Shown: positions 21,601 to 35,310, counted from the stretch's first letter. The stretch is 64,000 nt of DNA from Trichobilharzia szidati (GCA_944472155.2 OX235272.1:87178020-87242019), one strand, 5' to 3'. The notes: generated by a model from the letters alone, not told the origin. Numbers and translations are program-made.

Positions 21601-23910
21601 GGATTTTTAGAGATGGATACACTGAAAATTCACTTCACTCTCGAGGAAGCTGAGAGGAATCCTGATGGATACAAATTTGGGAATTGGTGCAGACATTAAC
21701 TGGGACAGCTATCTAGCATAAAGAATCTTCACGGTTCATGTGAAAGCCTTCAAACTAGCTGGAGACAGACCATCATGAGCCAGCTTTATGGTAGTATCAG
21801 CGAAATGTAAGATACATTATGGAATGTCACCTGGGAAACCAACGTGGGAGAACAGTGGAACTTTTTGGAAGTGGTATGGAAGAAAATCCGTGTGGGGATC
21901 TTAGGCTAAATAGGGGGCAGGACAGGCAGTGACCCGCTACAGATGGATGGATGTCAACACGGTAGAAAAGGATGGTGACACACGTGAACCAGTGCACAGA
22001 TAAATAAGGAAAAGGGGAAGAGAATATAAACTACAAAACACTAGACGAATGGGTGAGGAACAGTAGTAGAAAATACAGAAGGCGCTTTTAAGACACGGAT
22101 TGCCGATGGGGAACAAGATTGAAGAGAAGTGTCAGAGTACCATATCAAGTAAGCAGGCCACTTGCTATCCGAGAAGGGATCAGCTTGGAAGAAGCCGGTG
22201 AAAATTGGTTAAGCAGACCGAAAAGGTGGAATGAAATACATTCTGGGATGGTCAATTAAAAAGGAATCCTGAATAGACTACCACCTATAACTAGTTCAAA
22301 AATACCTCCAGCAGACAAGAAACTACCCGTGAACATCATTCCCCACAAAAACAGAGAGGGGAGGACTGAAAAGTGACCAAAAGTCTGGGTAGCGGCAGAA
22401 CCAGACAGAATCCAACAAAAGCACCAAAAACGAATCTAGAAACCACGGTTGACATGAACATTCAACCACTTCAGAAGATGTGGAAGGAAGGAGAAACACT
22501 TCCACACTAAAGAAACGCTACTTTGTTGAACTTCCGACTAACGTTGACCTTTCAGTAGCCAACTGGATTACTGAAATGTTTTCAGTATCCATCGATGGAT
22601 AGTTTGTTTAGAGTAGGAAGACAAAAGTGGTCATTGAAAGTATATTTGGTGGGCACACTGGCGGACAAGTAAATTTGGGAAAGCTTAGTCAGATACCCGA
22701 GTGGTCATCTATCACTCACTATGGTTCAGTATGGACAGGAAGACTTTCAAATGAATGTGCCACAGCTCTAATGTAGCTACTGGTCTTACACTCCTGTCAC
22801 CAAGTGAATAACCTGAGCGTTCAAAGTACAGCGTTCCTGTAGTAGGAACTGTTCAGCTATGAGTATGCAGGATCTGGAGTGGCATCATGCTTCCATTCAC
22901 CCCGAATAAAAACATCAGGCCGCATCATCGTGGAAAGATCAAGATAAGCTTTGAACTGAAAGCAACAGGCGGGATTCAGGAAAAGTAAATTATGAGTAGA
23001 CCTAATTATAATACTACCATACTATAATACTATAGTAATCATAATAATACGCATCATCACACAATGAAGACCACAGTGGTAGTCATTTCTGTAACTCGAT
23101 TTCATCGACTTTCTAAAGTGCTGAGCGGCACCGTCTGTGGAATAACTGGACAACTGCTTCGGTATTACCAGTTCGCTACCGCAGACATTCCTAAACCATT
23201 TAAAAATGCTACACGCCAAAAAGTTGATGAAGGTTAGTTTACGAAAATGTTTGAAATCAGGACAGGATCGGCTGGATCACGTGGCAGTGTCGTGAGTCAG
23301 AAGGCCTACACAGATCGGTTTGACAAAAAGACCGCCAGAGATTTGGATTTCACCGATAATCTGTGTCTCACTTCACTCAAACCAGAAGATAAAGAAATGA
23401 AGGCTAACAAGTTGGCAGGAGAGAAAACGAAGAGATACCCATCAAAAAACAGGCACCAGTCGCCAACAACCAAGAAAGATTGGGGAAAGTCATGTGGTTC
23501 AGCTACCTGCCTCCAACGAGAATCGTACAGACTATAGGTGACCTGGATGAAGACTTCAAAGTAAGGATCGAGGAGTTGTGGCAGGCACTCACCTTCTGAA
23601 ATCCGTGTAGAGACCTAAGACAATGTAAAAGAAGCATAGTCCAAACTGTTAGCATCACTATCACCCAGTTAGGCGATTCCATATGGTTCAGAAGCTTGGC
23701 GCAGTCTAAATACTTTCATAAACACCCATCTTCGCTCGATACTGTTGGTTAGATAGCCAGTCAGCAAGAATGGGTCAAACAATCAGGCCGCCTAACAGAG
23801 CACTTCACAACCAATAAGCAGGAGGGAATAGAGATGATTTGAGGATAAGCTGAGGAGACCACTGAGTGGCATCACGCGTCAGCCAGACTCCCGAGTAGAA
23901 CTCGAATTGA
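21601..23910 (+). mobile_element. RTE element A, heavily decayed copy
   Basis: Scattered stretches match the better copy at 47270-49590 in order. Near 22270 is the segment before the RT domain, 22380-22520 the Lys-Met-Trp-Lys-Glu-Gly region, 22900-22985 the finger region, 23340-23400 the palm (where the YADD-type motif reads Phe-Thr-Asp-Asn) and 23700-23905 the C-terminus. A 250-bp segment (about 22990-23240) interrupts it. The right-arm partner is about 50160-52440. Only the part from about 22200 is clearly RTE; the 5' part is less certain. Confidence 0.65.
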
Positions 23911-25145
23911 AATCGATAGGATGTATTAAAGATAACATACTCAAGCATATACTTAGCTGCAATATTGTAAGTCCGAACCAACAAGGATTCCTAAAATCTA
24001 GATCATGTTTAACATGCCACCTAGACTTTTTTTAATTTTTAGACCAGTTGTCGTGACAGACGACAACTAGTACTTGTCATCCACTTTGACATTTCTGAAG
24101 CATTTAACCACGTTGACCACTTTCTGCTAATGCATAAGCCAAATTCGTTAGGAATACGTGACCCACTATCGGGATGTCTTAAATCTTTCCTTAACAACAG
24201 GTCCCAGATAGTTAAACTTGGGTCTGTGACTGTCAAACCTAGTCCAGTCACTTCTGGTGTAGTTCAGCGTAGCGTCATAGGGCCCCTTCTATTTAAACTT
24301 TATATTAATGACATATGCGCTGGCTTCCCAAATGGCAAACCGTTCACTTTTTTAGACGACCTTGAATCAGCTTACATATTGCACTGTCATGACCTGGGAT
24401 ACTTCCAGAATGTAGTGTTGAATGAACCAGGTAAAGCCACTGCGTGGTCACCTTTATGGAATCTACAGTTCGATCTGAACAAATTTGGTTGGATCTGCTC
24501 CGGCTTACCTTCAATCGACATAAAATTAACGCTTCAGTTTGCTAATTTGTCCATACTTCAAAGCGTCATTGACTTACTTCTCAAGTACTCTAGTGACTTA
24601 ATATCTGAACAAATAACACCACAGATTTGAAGGTAGGGGATGCTGTCAAGATGCACACTTAAGAACTTTCACGACAATGAAGCCAAACTCACACCATACA
24701 AAATATGTGTAGGGCCACTACTAGAATACTGTCAATTTGTTATTAGCAGCACTCGCATATGTGACAAGCTGAGGATGGAAAGTATCCAACGATATTTCGC
24801 GTCAAATCTACATGGAAATGATCGTAAGAAAGACTACAATTCACAGTGCATACCTCTAAATTTCAGCCCACTATGTCTGAGACAACTTGTTATGGGACTA
24901 ATGTTCTTCTTTAAGGTCCTTATATGGAGTATAATTCTCAGGCAGCATGGACAAACAATATTCACTGGAAGGCCTTTACGATCTGCGTAACCAAACAGGT
25001 ATAGTGACAATAAGAGCCTATAGACCATAAATTCGCGTAAACGCCTTCAAAGTCATGTGTTCTAAAATATGGAACGGCTCGCCCATAGAAATCGGAACCT
25101 CCACCTTAATTGCAAGATTCAGGAGCTCTTTTTACGGACTGTGAT
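23911..25145 (+). mobile_element. CR1-type element, reverse transcriptase fragment
   Basis: Frame 24130-24630 and the sequence before it encode the CR1-like RT palm. They show His-Phe-Asp-Ile-Ser-Glu-Ala-Phe-Asn (motif A, about 24080), Ser-Gly-Val-Val-Gln-x-Ser-Val-Ile-Gly-Pro-Leu-Leu-Phe (motif B) and Phe-Leu-Asp-Asp-Leu-Glu (motif C, about 24350). A downstream frame, 24640-24990, carries the C-terminal Pro-Leu-Leu-Glu-Tyr-Cys motif. Several stops and frameshifts are present. Only the part up to 24301 is duplicated in the right arm (49746-50160). Confidence 0.82.
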
Positions 25146-25284
25146 ATTCTACTGACTACACAAACAATGACAATGAACAACTTGTTTTTAGAACGAATGA
25201 AATGTTAGGGCCACTGGACTCTTTATTAGCCTCCTTGAATACACAATAATTAGACTAGTTCCATGAATATATGAAAGGTTAGGT

Positions 25285-27800
25285 ATTGTAAATATCTAGT
25301 GGGCAGCATTTATAGATCACCTTCATGTGGAGCAGACCACAACCAGGTACTGCTGAATGCAATTTCAGCGACACAAGACATGGGTTATGATCAAATTGTC
25401 ATAGCTGGAGACTTCAATGCCCCATCTCTTAACTTGATGACGGGATATGCCCATGATAGATTTGATCGAAATCTGCTGCATACCATCAGGGAGGCCGGAT
25501 TCGCTGAAAATGTCAGAATGGATACTAGATGGGGCCCAGATGGGAAGTCTTCTAGACTGGATTATGTGCTCACTAGTGGAAAACGTTCAGATCACGACTC
25601 CCATAGGTAGTAGTGACCACGCGGTCATAACATTCGACATAGTCCTCCGCGAGCGTTTACAGTGGGACAATACACAGCCATATCTGTGTTATAACAAAAC
25701 CAATAACACCGAAATGCGAAGACTTTTGTCTGAAGCAAATTGGCCAAAAAATTGGACAGAGCTTACAGTAGAAGAACACTGGGGAGTGGTAAAGGAGATC
25801 ATTCACCAGGCGGTCTCAGACACTGTTCCTTTAGTCACACCAAAAGCTAGAAAGCAACGTTCATGGCTAAAAAGGGGGACACAACGCCTTCAGCAGCCGA
25901 AGCGAAAAGCCTGGTCTGCGTGGCGAGTATCGAAGAGTCAACCCGAACATGAAGTGTACCTCGAACTCAGGAATCGATGTAACATACGAGTCCGGAGTGA
26001 TAGAAGGACATTTCAGAGAAACCTCGCCAATAAGCTTCTCGTGAACCCCAAAAGCCTATACAGGTTTATGTCTGAAAGATAACCGACCAACCAGGGAGCT
26101 TGCAATCTAGTGGGTTCTGATGGGAAATATTTTAATAGTCTTGAAATGGCAGAGACATTCAGTCTAGCCTTTCACAGGCAACTGAACAGTAACGAGGATT
26201 TTACCCCCACAAAACATCAAGATTACAATGCAAGACCAGCGTGCGAAAACCTGCTGGGTACAATTCAAATTACCCCGGCTGTGGTACTCGTAAAATTGGG
26301 AAAGTTGGCTTCGGGAAAGTCTGCAGGTTGCGATGCCATAAGACCATCCGTCCTGAAGCAGTGTTCAGAAAGTCTCTTCCAACCCCTAAGTGATCTGTTT
26401 CAACACTCCTTTGATGTAGGGAAACTTCCATGTGAATGGAAACAAGCCATCCTATCCCCTATCTTCAAGGGTGGTGACCAGCAGAACGCGACCAGTTACA
26501 GACCAGTTGCGCTACTCCCAGTGATATCGAAGATATTGGAAAGTCTCATTGACAACCACATGAGAAAATACTTCGACTGGACTAACCTACTCCATGAAGC
26601 ACAGCACGGTTTCAGGAGGGGAAGATCCTGTGTGACGAATCTTCTACTGGCTTGGAACGATTGGACACTATCCTGGTATGTAAAGTTACCAGTCCATGTG
26701 ATCTTTCTCGACTTTGCGAAAGCATTCGACACAGTTCACCATGGTCCGCTCCTTCACAAAATAAGCAAAGTGGGTGTTTCTGGAGCACTTCTCGCATGGC
26801 TGAAAGATTACTTAGGCGAGAGAGAATTCTGCACCAAAGTCAACCCATCCGATCATCCTGGCACACCTCGGCGTCAGGGGTTCCTCAGGGTTCTATCTTA
26901 GGGCCGTTGATGTTTTTGATTTTTATCAACGACCTGCCCTGTCAACTGAATTGCTCTGCGCTTCTTTACGCTGACGGCGTAAAGATTTGGAGAGCAATAA
27001 ACTCATCGGAAGACTCCGAAATATTGCAGGCTGACCTGCAAACTCTGGGAGACTGGGCTCTGGCCAACGGAATGCCTTTCAACCTAAAGAAGTGCAAAGT
27101 AGTGCAACTTCATTCCGGTAGGTCACAGAGTGCAATTTACACCCTTGGTGGCCAGAACTTGAGTTGTGTGCCATCAGAATGCGACCTAGGACTTATTTTA
27201 ACAGAAAAGCTAGACACCAGTGTAAATTACACGAGGGACGTCGCCAAAGCTTACGCTACTTTACACTTTATGCATAGGCAGCTGGGAGCTCTTAATCCTG
27301 AAGTATTCTTAACGCTGTATACGACATACGTGAGGCCACTCCTTGAGGTGCATAATATCATTGCTCCTCCGCTACTCAAAAAGGATGCTAACATTCTAGA
27401 AAGTGTCCAGAGACGAGCGACAAAATGGGTGATCGGCCTCCGCAACAAATCATATGAGGAAAGACTGAAGAAATTAAGTCTTTTCACACTTAGTTACCGT
27501 AGTCACAGGGGAGACCTCATCACCGTCTATAAGATCTTAAATGACCGGGCCCATCCTTATAAAAGCATCCTGCCATTAAGGGATTATAGGCTTCCACGAG
27601 GTAACCCGCTAGGGATAGCACACCAGAGACCAAAGACTCGAGTGCGTTCACATTTCTTCTCGCTTCGAGTTTGCCGTCTCTGGAACGCTTTACCGGCGGC
27701 CGTAACTACAGCGCCATCTGTGTAGACTTTTAAGCGGAAGCTGGACAATCATGCAGAAATGCATGGTTTGTGTCTCAATGGCTTATCCTCTTAAAATTTG
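25285..27800 (+). mobile_element. CR1-type non-LTR retrotransposon, 5'-truncated and broken
   Basis: Endonuclease end (Ile-Ala-Gly-Asp-Phe-Asn-Ala-Pro near 25402; Ser-Asp-His-Ala near 25613) and reverse transcriptase, in frames 25299-25610, 25447-26082, 26110-26901 and 26652-27725. RT motifs: Ile-Phe-Leu-Asp-Phe-Ala-Lys-Ala-Phe-Asp (about 26700), Ser-Gly-Val-Pro-Gln-Gly-Ser-Ile-Leu-Gly-Pro (about 26870) and Leu-Tyr-Ala-Asp-Gly (about 26970). The second catalytic Asp of the YADD box is Gly, so the enzyme would be inactive even without the frameshifts near 25580 and 26880 and the stop at 26080. The 3' end reaches about 27800. Confidence 0.88.
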
Positions 27801-28029
27801 AAACCACACTGTCAATGGATAAGCATACAAGCTAAATCCCCACGACCCGTCCTGTCTTCTCCCACTGTACCGACTACTCTATCCCTTCTTTCTTTCTTTC
27901 TTATTTCACCTTTATTATTTCACTTATCTCAACCTATATTATCTACACTACAACCTATTATTATTACTATTCTACTTTTATGACTACACCGAATGACCAA
28001 CGTGTGTTAGGTCAAACTGCATTCACGGC

Positions 28030-28260
28030 AGCAGCTGAGTCCTAACATACTGCACACTACAAACCACAATCTTGACCAATCCTCGCACCACTCCTCTTGG
28101 AGTCTACCAGAGCTAAATCAGTCGAGTGGCGGGATTTACTACGCATAAGTTCACCGAAGATCTGGAACCTCTACCTTACAATCAAGAAGCGAGCTCAAAG
28201 AAATCACTGGTTTATACTAGCTCGTAATCAGGATATTGGATTGGAAAAGTTAGAGACAAT
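28030..28260 (+). mobile_element. LTR-like dispersed repeat
   Basis: Copy of the family at 33590-33860 (same strand) and 42340-42610 (opposite strand), with a shared core AGTTCACCGAAGA followed by GAACCTTTACCT-like sequence. One relative directly precedes the gypsy element, suggesting a solo LTR, but TG...CA ends were not located. Confidence 0.55.
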
Positions 28261-28599
28261 ATCAATATTTATGCTTACTAGACAGCAATGTACGATAAAT
28301 ATAAACATGTTTGTATATAGACATCAATGTTCTATTTATGTCCGCGTACTTTCCTCTTTCTGGCAATTTGCTGCCGCTTCTCTTCTATTTGCCTTGTAGC
28401 GGAAGTCGCACAGACCTACGGCTAGACTGAAGTTAAACAGGACATGATGCCACTTATGTATATAAACCACATCATTCTTCACTCATCTTCCTTAAAAGCT
28501 CCTCGGCTACAATTAGAGGACGCTGAATAACTGTGATGCACATAACTTAATTCCGGCATCCTATCCACAAGAAATACCTACCTCCCCTTCATCCAATCT

Positions 28600-31500
28600 A
28601 AGTTTTCCCAGCCAGTGCGAAATTTCAGCCTCAACATTGACGCAAACAGAACACATGCTGTCAAGCCACTTATCTCCAGAACGGAGGGAGATGCATTGCA
28701 GTCACGGTATTATGAACACCTCACACCTGCCAAGGTAATCAACCATAGCCCCTCTCTCTGTGCTGATACTGGCATTGCCAGTAAGTTGCCATCATCTGAG
28801 TTAACATCCATCAAACAATCTACTCCAGACGCTATAAACCTTGAGGATAACGCTATTAAAGGTACATGCGATATTACTGTCATTCCTAAATCTCTCTCAT
28901 TCTGTCTCATCAATGCTCGCTCCCCACTCAGCAAAATTTTCGACTTCAAGGCATTATCCTTAATTTGCAACCCGTCTCTCATAATGATTACTGAAACATG
29001 GTGCACACCTCAGATTTGTGATACAGATATTTCCATCGATAACTATTACGTATTCAGAGGTGACAGAAACCATGGCAGGGGAGGACGATGTGCTATTTAT
29101 ATCAGGTCTGATATTAAGGCCACACAATGCTTCTATCCAGAGCTCATCACAGTTAACGACTCAGTTTGGGCTATTCTAAGGCTGTTCCACTCCAATTCCT
29201 ATCTAATTTATGCGGGGACTTTAATATGCCTGATGTAGTCTGGCAACCACTTTGCTCACCAAAACGGTATGATGAATTTTTGAACATAATAGAAGCGAAA
29301 GACTGGCAACAACACGTAGAGCATCCTACGAGGCTATCTAAGATTTTAGACCTAGTTTTCACCAATAGTGTCATCCCCACTACCCTTCGAGTAGGTAAAG
29401 AGTTTCCTGGCAGCGATCACAGAGCAGTATTTGGTACATCCAATTTTCACACCAGCATAAGTTCAACAATAAGCGTCAACAAAGTATTAACCAGGGGCTA
29501 CAGACACACTCAGTAGGATGTCCTGAAACCATACCTACGCACTGTAGACTGGGAACCATACTTTATATACAGCTCGGCTATAGAGACAAACAATTTACTC
29601 CATGACAGCCTGGGATTTGCACATGACTTCATCGCTCCAGCAACAATGGTGAAAAAGAGACCTAAACAGCCCGAATTCATCCCCGTAAATATTCGAAACC
29701 GACTGCGTAAGCATGCTAGGCAATTCTACAGATGTAGTGACTTTTCATCACTCATTACACTCAGGCAAACTTATGATTCATACAAATCTAATCAACTATC
29801 TGAGTTCATCAAACTAGAACGCATCCTCTACTCACGACTTGATAATACAGAGGCATTAGTAAAACTAATTAAGTCACAAATTAACAACAACAGAATAAGC
29901 ATCTCCAACTTATTCCTAGGTGGAGAAAGCTATACGAAGACCCGCAGGAAATATGCGAGTTATTCAGCTTCCGCTTTGCTGGCTACTTTACTAACGAAGA
30001 AACAGTAGGTAGTCTTGATGTTCCGACGCCACCAAATCACTTTTTGGGCAATATAACATTCACCCCACAAAATTTTCATCCGCTATAGCATCCCTCCGGA
30101 CATAACATAAAGCCGGCGCTGATGGAATTCCATCTATCCTGTTGAAAAGAGGTGGTGAGGACATACCCATTATCCTCCTGAAGTTTTTCTATAGGTCCTT
30201 ACATAACGGCAGTTACCCAGAGTGCTGGAAGCCGTCGTTTATAACCCCTAGGCACAAACTAGGACCAACTTCTAATATCGAAAACTACCGACCCATCAAT
30301 ATTACGTCAGTAGTTTCCAGGGTTATGGAAAAAAGTACAGGGCAAGATATTGCTTCATGCCTCCACCTTCACAAAGTGTTTACACCAGCACAACATGCCT
30401 TTTTAAAAAGTCGATCATGCTCCACCTGCCTACTTGACTACTTTGATGATATTACCGCTAAGCGAGATCATGGTTTGCTTGTCACAATTCTCTTCTCTGG
30501 CTTCAGAAAAGCCTTTCATAAAGTCACACACAAGAGATTACTTCTTAAGCTGAAGTTGCATAGTTTCCAGGACCCCTTGTTACCCTGCCTCAATCCTTTC
30601 TTGGAAGACCGTTCCCAAGTTGTGAAATTCGCAAATAATTGCTCGTCACTCAGACCCATACGAAGTTGAGTGATTCAGGGTAGTGTACTAGGGCCACTGC
30701 TTTTGACAGTTTACATTAACGACATCTGAAGTGTAATTGAGCATGGTACCCCATGCCTCTTTGCTGACGATCTAAAGATTGTATACAGCTTCATATTAAT
30801 ATATGTGTAAAACATGGGCACTGTGGTCGTAAGTAATTCCCTTTCACTGTGTGATACATCTAATAAACAAACTAATATGAAATTGTATACAGCTTCCCCT
30901 ATTCTACTGTAAACGAGGGATTCACACATGATCTGGATAGGTTACATAACTGGAGCAATGACTGGCAACTGCCATTCAATTCTGATACATGTGGTGTCCT
31001 GTACTTCAATAACTTTCATCCGAATTTCAGGTTACACCTAGGTGACTCTTTTCCCCAAATTCTCAATTCCATAAAAGACCTGGGAGTTACCTACTCACAA
31101 AACTTGACATTCAATCAGTACGGAAAATCAGTTGTCTCTAAATGCCGGAGACTCACAGGCTTGTTACACCGAAAAATGTACACAACTGAGGCTAAAGCAC
31201 TTTCATACAAGGTCATGGATCGTCCAGTACTTGAATACTGCACAATTGTCTTCGGTTTCATGCATAGGTATGATGGGGCTCGCATTGAAAATATTCAGCG
31301 AAGTTTTACACGAAGCCTATTACACAAGCATGAAGGACTGACTTACTCGGATAGGTGCAAAATATATGGACTTCAGCCACTTTGGTTAAGGCGGCTGAAA
31401 CTCAACCTTACATTCCTCTTTCGCCTTGTACACGGCCACATCGAAAGCAGTAATCCAATAGCTTTCAATAGTTTAACCATATATACTCTTAGGAATCATG

Positions 31501-31650
31501 AAAATACTTTATCCATAAGCCGGTACCGGACAAAACTGCGATCACGTTTCTTCAAAATACAGTACAGTGCATTGTAGAACGAACTTCCGCTTACTGTACA
31601 TAGTTGCCGACCTCCTACTGAATTGCACCGTCTCCTTAACGAGTTCCTGT
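28600..31650 (+). mobile_element. CR1-type non-LTR retrotransposon, degenerate
   Basis: Frame 28615-29238 carries an APE-type endonuclease (Ile-Asn-Ala-Arg-Ser, Met-Ile-Thr-Glu-Thr-Trp). Frame 29166-29516 holds Cys-Gly-Asp-Phe-Asn-Met-Pro and Gly-Ser-Asp-His-Arg-Ala. RT follows in 30142-30669 (Asn-Tyr-Arg-Pro-Ile-Asn) and, after a stop, Leu-Phe-Ala-Asp-Asp-Leu-Lys near 30760. The C-terminal frame is 31104-31577. Motif A is altered: the expected Asp region reads Leu-Phe-Ser-Gly-Phe-Arg-Lys-Ala-Phe. An 89-bp insertion with a target duplication sits at 30793-30881. Confidence 0.85.
30793..30881. mobile_element. 89-bp insertion with 15-bp target-site duplication
   Basis: ATTGTATACAGCTTC occurs at 30778-30792 and again at 30882-30896, just after the RT motif C of the CR1 element. 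Removing one copy and the 89 bp between gives continuous CR1 sequence. The insert is AT-rich with no recognised family. Confidence 0.7.
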
Positions 31651-33569
31651 CAACAAAAGAGCTTCGGTCTACTTATCCATATTTTACCCAGATAGGCTGT
31701 TCAACTAACTTTAGTACTACAGACCCCAGTGCAATACCGCCAATTTGAGGAAATTCATTTGCCCCAGCCACCGTACCGCATTTAAAACGTGATAAAACCA
31801 ACCCAATCTTTCCCACATGGCTTGACCTAAGGTTCACTTATTCAGCTTATTAGAAATCCCATCAATATTTCATCAAATAGGTTTATAAAGTCATAAGACT
31901 ATCTATAATTATCCTGGACGTATAATCCCGAAGTAGTCGTAATAGTTTAACATAATATACGCAAACTTGTACTTTGTAATGTCTAAAGCATGCCACAAGA
32001 AAAGTGGTCATGAAAACTTAGCAATAATAAGCCCAGCCAACCAAATATTTTCCTCAAGTTCATTCAACCTGTACTTATCCCTAATCGTACCAGTATTCAT
32101 TACACTCTACTCAGTAGATTATGACTTAATCTTCTCTAGTGCTCAAAACTCTTATACCTTTTACATTTTAAGACGTTTTAACTACTAAGTACACAGCAAC
32201 CGTTTAACCAACCCACTGATTTTCTCTTCACTGTAATCTTCGATAAGTTCGTCAGTATAATTATTTCCAAAAACAATTACATTAGCAACCATATCTCTCA
32301 ATATTTTACATATATACCTATATTATTTGTAAAATACACTACTATTTTTGAGTTGAAATGGATATCTTCAGTCAACAGTTACCCATTTCCATATAATTTT
32401 CTAAAATTCATAATGTTAGAGCTATGTAGTATTTTTCCATTGTATGAGTTGGTGAGTCACTTTGCAACGTATTATGCACACCATATAAAAATCGGTCGTG
32501 AAAATTTAGCATAGCGAGTTCTGCTAATCAGGACAACTTTACATAACTTTATCACTAATTGTTACACTACTCATATCACTCTGCTAAATGGAATAGAATA
32601 TAGACTACTTTGCAGCTACAAATGACAGTAATGGGAGACCTTGAAAGACTATCATGTATTCGATGCAGTAAAACAGTTCTATTTGTTTGTGCCTGATATT
32701 CGTTTGTATGAAATACAATTCACTCTTGATGGTACCGTACGGTGTTACTGATGAATGAGTGATACAAATGTACCACACATTTTAAATAACTACACCTTCT
32801 GACTATAAATCATAAATTGGATGCGATGGAGTACATAGCAAAGTTATGTGGGAGAATTGATTTCAAACTTTATTTCTTCCCAGATTTTTCCAACACAGAC
32901 AAGGGTTTTAGTGCTATTTTGAAGACAAGGTTTCTACATCTCTTAACGTGCAACACTGACAGACAAGTTGGCTGAATCTTCCAAATGGCTAAAGTCGAAA
33001 AGAAAAGCAACGGCATAATTTTGCAACATACCAGATTTATGTTATTTAAAAAATGGCATGTCCATGCCTGTACAGTTGGTATGGTCCTGGGTACACGGCA
33101 ATAAATATATAACAATATACACAGTATTAGTTTCCATTGCATCATCAGAATATAGGCGTATGTCCTCTCGACACTGACCGAAAGTTTTTATTTGGTTTCT
33201 TGTGCTAACCATATACAGGAAATTCAGCAGTCTCCCGAAGGTTTCATCCGGAATATCTTAAGCATCCGGTATCTTACACAGCCAACCTATTGACTGCAGT
33301 CTTTGGGCCATTCGTCATACAAAGGACTGCTACTGGTTGACTGAAAGAGTGCAGCAGTAACTAGCATCCACCGAGGACTACACTGGCCTTGTCTTTCAAG
33401 TTACAAGTCTGCTGGTCTTTCCAAAATCTTGGTTGGAATTGTGGGGAGAATAATTAGAGCCATTTATCCTTCACTCAAACTGGTTTGACAAATGAATGCG
33501 TAATCGTGTTGTTCGAAATGTATTACGCAATTAAATCAAATCTTTCAGATAATCTCTGTCTCCTAGTAA
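31651..33569. other. Unassigned AT-rich spacer
   Basis: About 1.9 kb without a recognised gene. A short stretch near 33063 (GCCTGTACAGTTGGTATG) resembles the repeat end at 49586 and 47200, so part may be a remnant of that repeat. Other frames are short and motif-free. Confidence 0.45.
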
Positions 33570-33589
33570 AAATAGCGTTAACGGGTGAG

Positions 33590-33860
33590 ATGATCAACTC
33601 CGTTCACAGTAGCAACACTTTCTTAGCACACCACATACTAGGAACTACATGTAATTAATCCCAGCATCACTTCTTTTGGAGTCGACCAAAGCTACTACAG
33701 TCTAATGGCGGGATGAACTACATAGAAGTTCACCGAAGACCAGGAACCTTTACCTCACAACCAAGAAGCGAGCACAAAGAAGTCATATTGGCCTACACTA
33801 GCTAATAAAACAACAATATTGGATATTGGTTAGAAATTAGTGGCTACTTAATGATATGGT
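33590..33860 (+). mobile_element. LTR-like dispersed repeat
   Basis: Matches 28030-28260 and 55835-56115 on the same strand and 42340-42610 on the other. It forms the outer end of the inner inverted repeat. Confidence 0.55.
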
Positions 33861-34429
33861 TAAAGTCCACTGCTACAAATTATTAAAATAATCCACAGAA
33901 GCGTTTCTCGCTGGCGTTGTGTCTACTAGTAGAAGTTGTGCATCGGCTGTAGAATATTCTTCAGATGAGAGGTTCCTGCAAAATCCAAAGGTTACAGCAC
34001 AGTTGATAGTGAAGTAAGTGGACAGTATGGACCAGTGAGAAAATGAAGTATGCAGCAGCACACTGCATTTTAGATTATTACTCCAAAATTATGTATATTT
34101 TACAATGAATCATTCAAAACAAAAGTTATCTACAATGTTCCCATTTTTAACCTCTAACAAAAAACTGTACAACCATATTGTTCCAGGCTACACAAAACAA
34201 CAGAACATAATACGACAGTGCACCGAATGGCGTGAATGGTTGACTGCGTACTTCTAGCTTAAACAGTGAATGTCAGCACCCAAATATTGAATGACGGAGG
34301 CTGTAGACTAATAAGTTTAGAGAATTATTTACCGCTGCAGAATCATACACTTATGTTGATGGGAGATAGGGAAACGATCTAAATTTTATTGATGCAAAAT
34401 TGTTATCGGTCTTTCCATTAACTTTGATT

Positions 34430-35310
34430 TCTCCCCTGCATTTAATCATGTATATTTATGTCAAGTTGAGGTTCGCTCCAGACAAAATGCACAATATGAA
34501 GAATGGTACTGGGAAGTAACTACTTGTAATGGATTTCGGAATATGTCGAAACCTCTTTCTCCTATTATAACAAAAATATGCATTCAGACATCTAGAAGAA
34601 ACAAAATAATTGAGCAAAGAATATCCTTTTCGATAATTTCCTCTTCTGGATGTACAATTATATATATGTTTATATACATAGAACATTCTAGAATACACGT
34701 CAGTAACAATATTGGTGTTTTTTAAATGATATCGACTTCTTAAGTAAGATCAATGGAATTAAAGTTCACTAAAGATGCATAAATTAGAATTAGCATAAAA
34801 ATGTAATAGTAAATAGAATATCAACTAAAATTAGGGAAATTTCTACAAAAAGTTGAGGATCATTAGAACCTAGATGGTCAAGGTAAGGACAATGTCTGAA
34901 CTAGCTACTTTTCGATATATAAGTTAGACTTCAAAATGTGGATCCGAACGGCCAGCCTTAGTAGACGAACTCTTAAGGTGAAGTTAAGATTAGTTGGTTG
35001 TTGTGAGGTAGATGACTTTGAAAGCCGCTTCGTTAATACCAATCTGGTATTCTGTATCCACGAGTTGAGATAGAGTAGCTCTATGAATGGATTTTGTTTG
35101 TCCTTTACTTAACCACTATGCAAGGTGATGTTCGGAAATCCGACCAGAAACACGCCTAATTATGCTACCTATGTAACTGGCTTCACAGGAGCAGTCAAAT
35201 CGGTAAATACACATAGAAGAGGAGAAATTAGGCAGTTTATCTTTTGCTCCCGAACTCAAAATAGGGGTAGTTTTGAGGACACAGAGTAATTCAGAATAAT
35301 TCCTTTACGT
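34430..35310 (-). mobile_element. Penelope-like element, 5'-truncated (GIY-YIG end and 3' UTR)
   Basis: On the minus strand 35310-34980 encodes the GIY-YIG endonuclease region (Cys-Glu-Ala-Ser-Tyr-Ile-Gly and Ile-Ser-Glu-His-type motifs), matching 40010-40250. 34870-34430 matches the 3' untranslated region after the ORF at 40397. A stop and small indels break the coding part. Confidence 0.8.

Larger units (their letters stand above)
9150..24301. repeat. Left arm of large inverted duplication
   Basis: This block matches the reverse complement of 49746-64000. Anchor pairs are HRD1 exon 1 (17733 with 56278), the RING exon (13567 with 60954), the CR1 fragment ending at 24301 (with 49746), and 9151 with about 63999. 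The arms are collinear, with insertions or deletions that shift the axis from about 37.0 kb near exon 1 to 37.26 kb at the RING exon. Sampled intron sequence differs by roughly 8-9% (hand count over about 105 bases), while HRD1 exons differ by 1.25%. The homology ends abruptly at 24301, inside a CR1 reverse-transcriptase fragment. The outer end cannot be seen because the right arm leaves the window. Confidence 0.93.
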
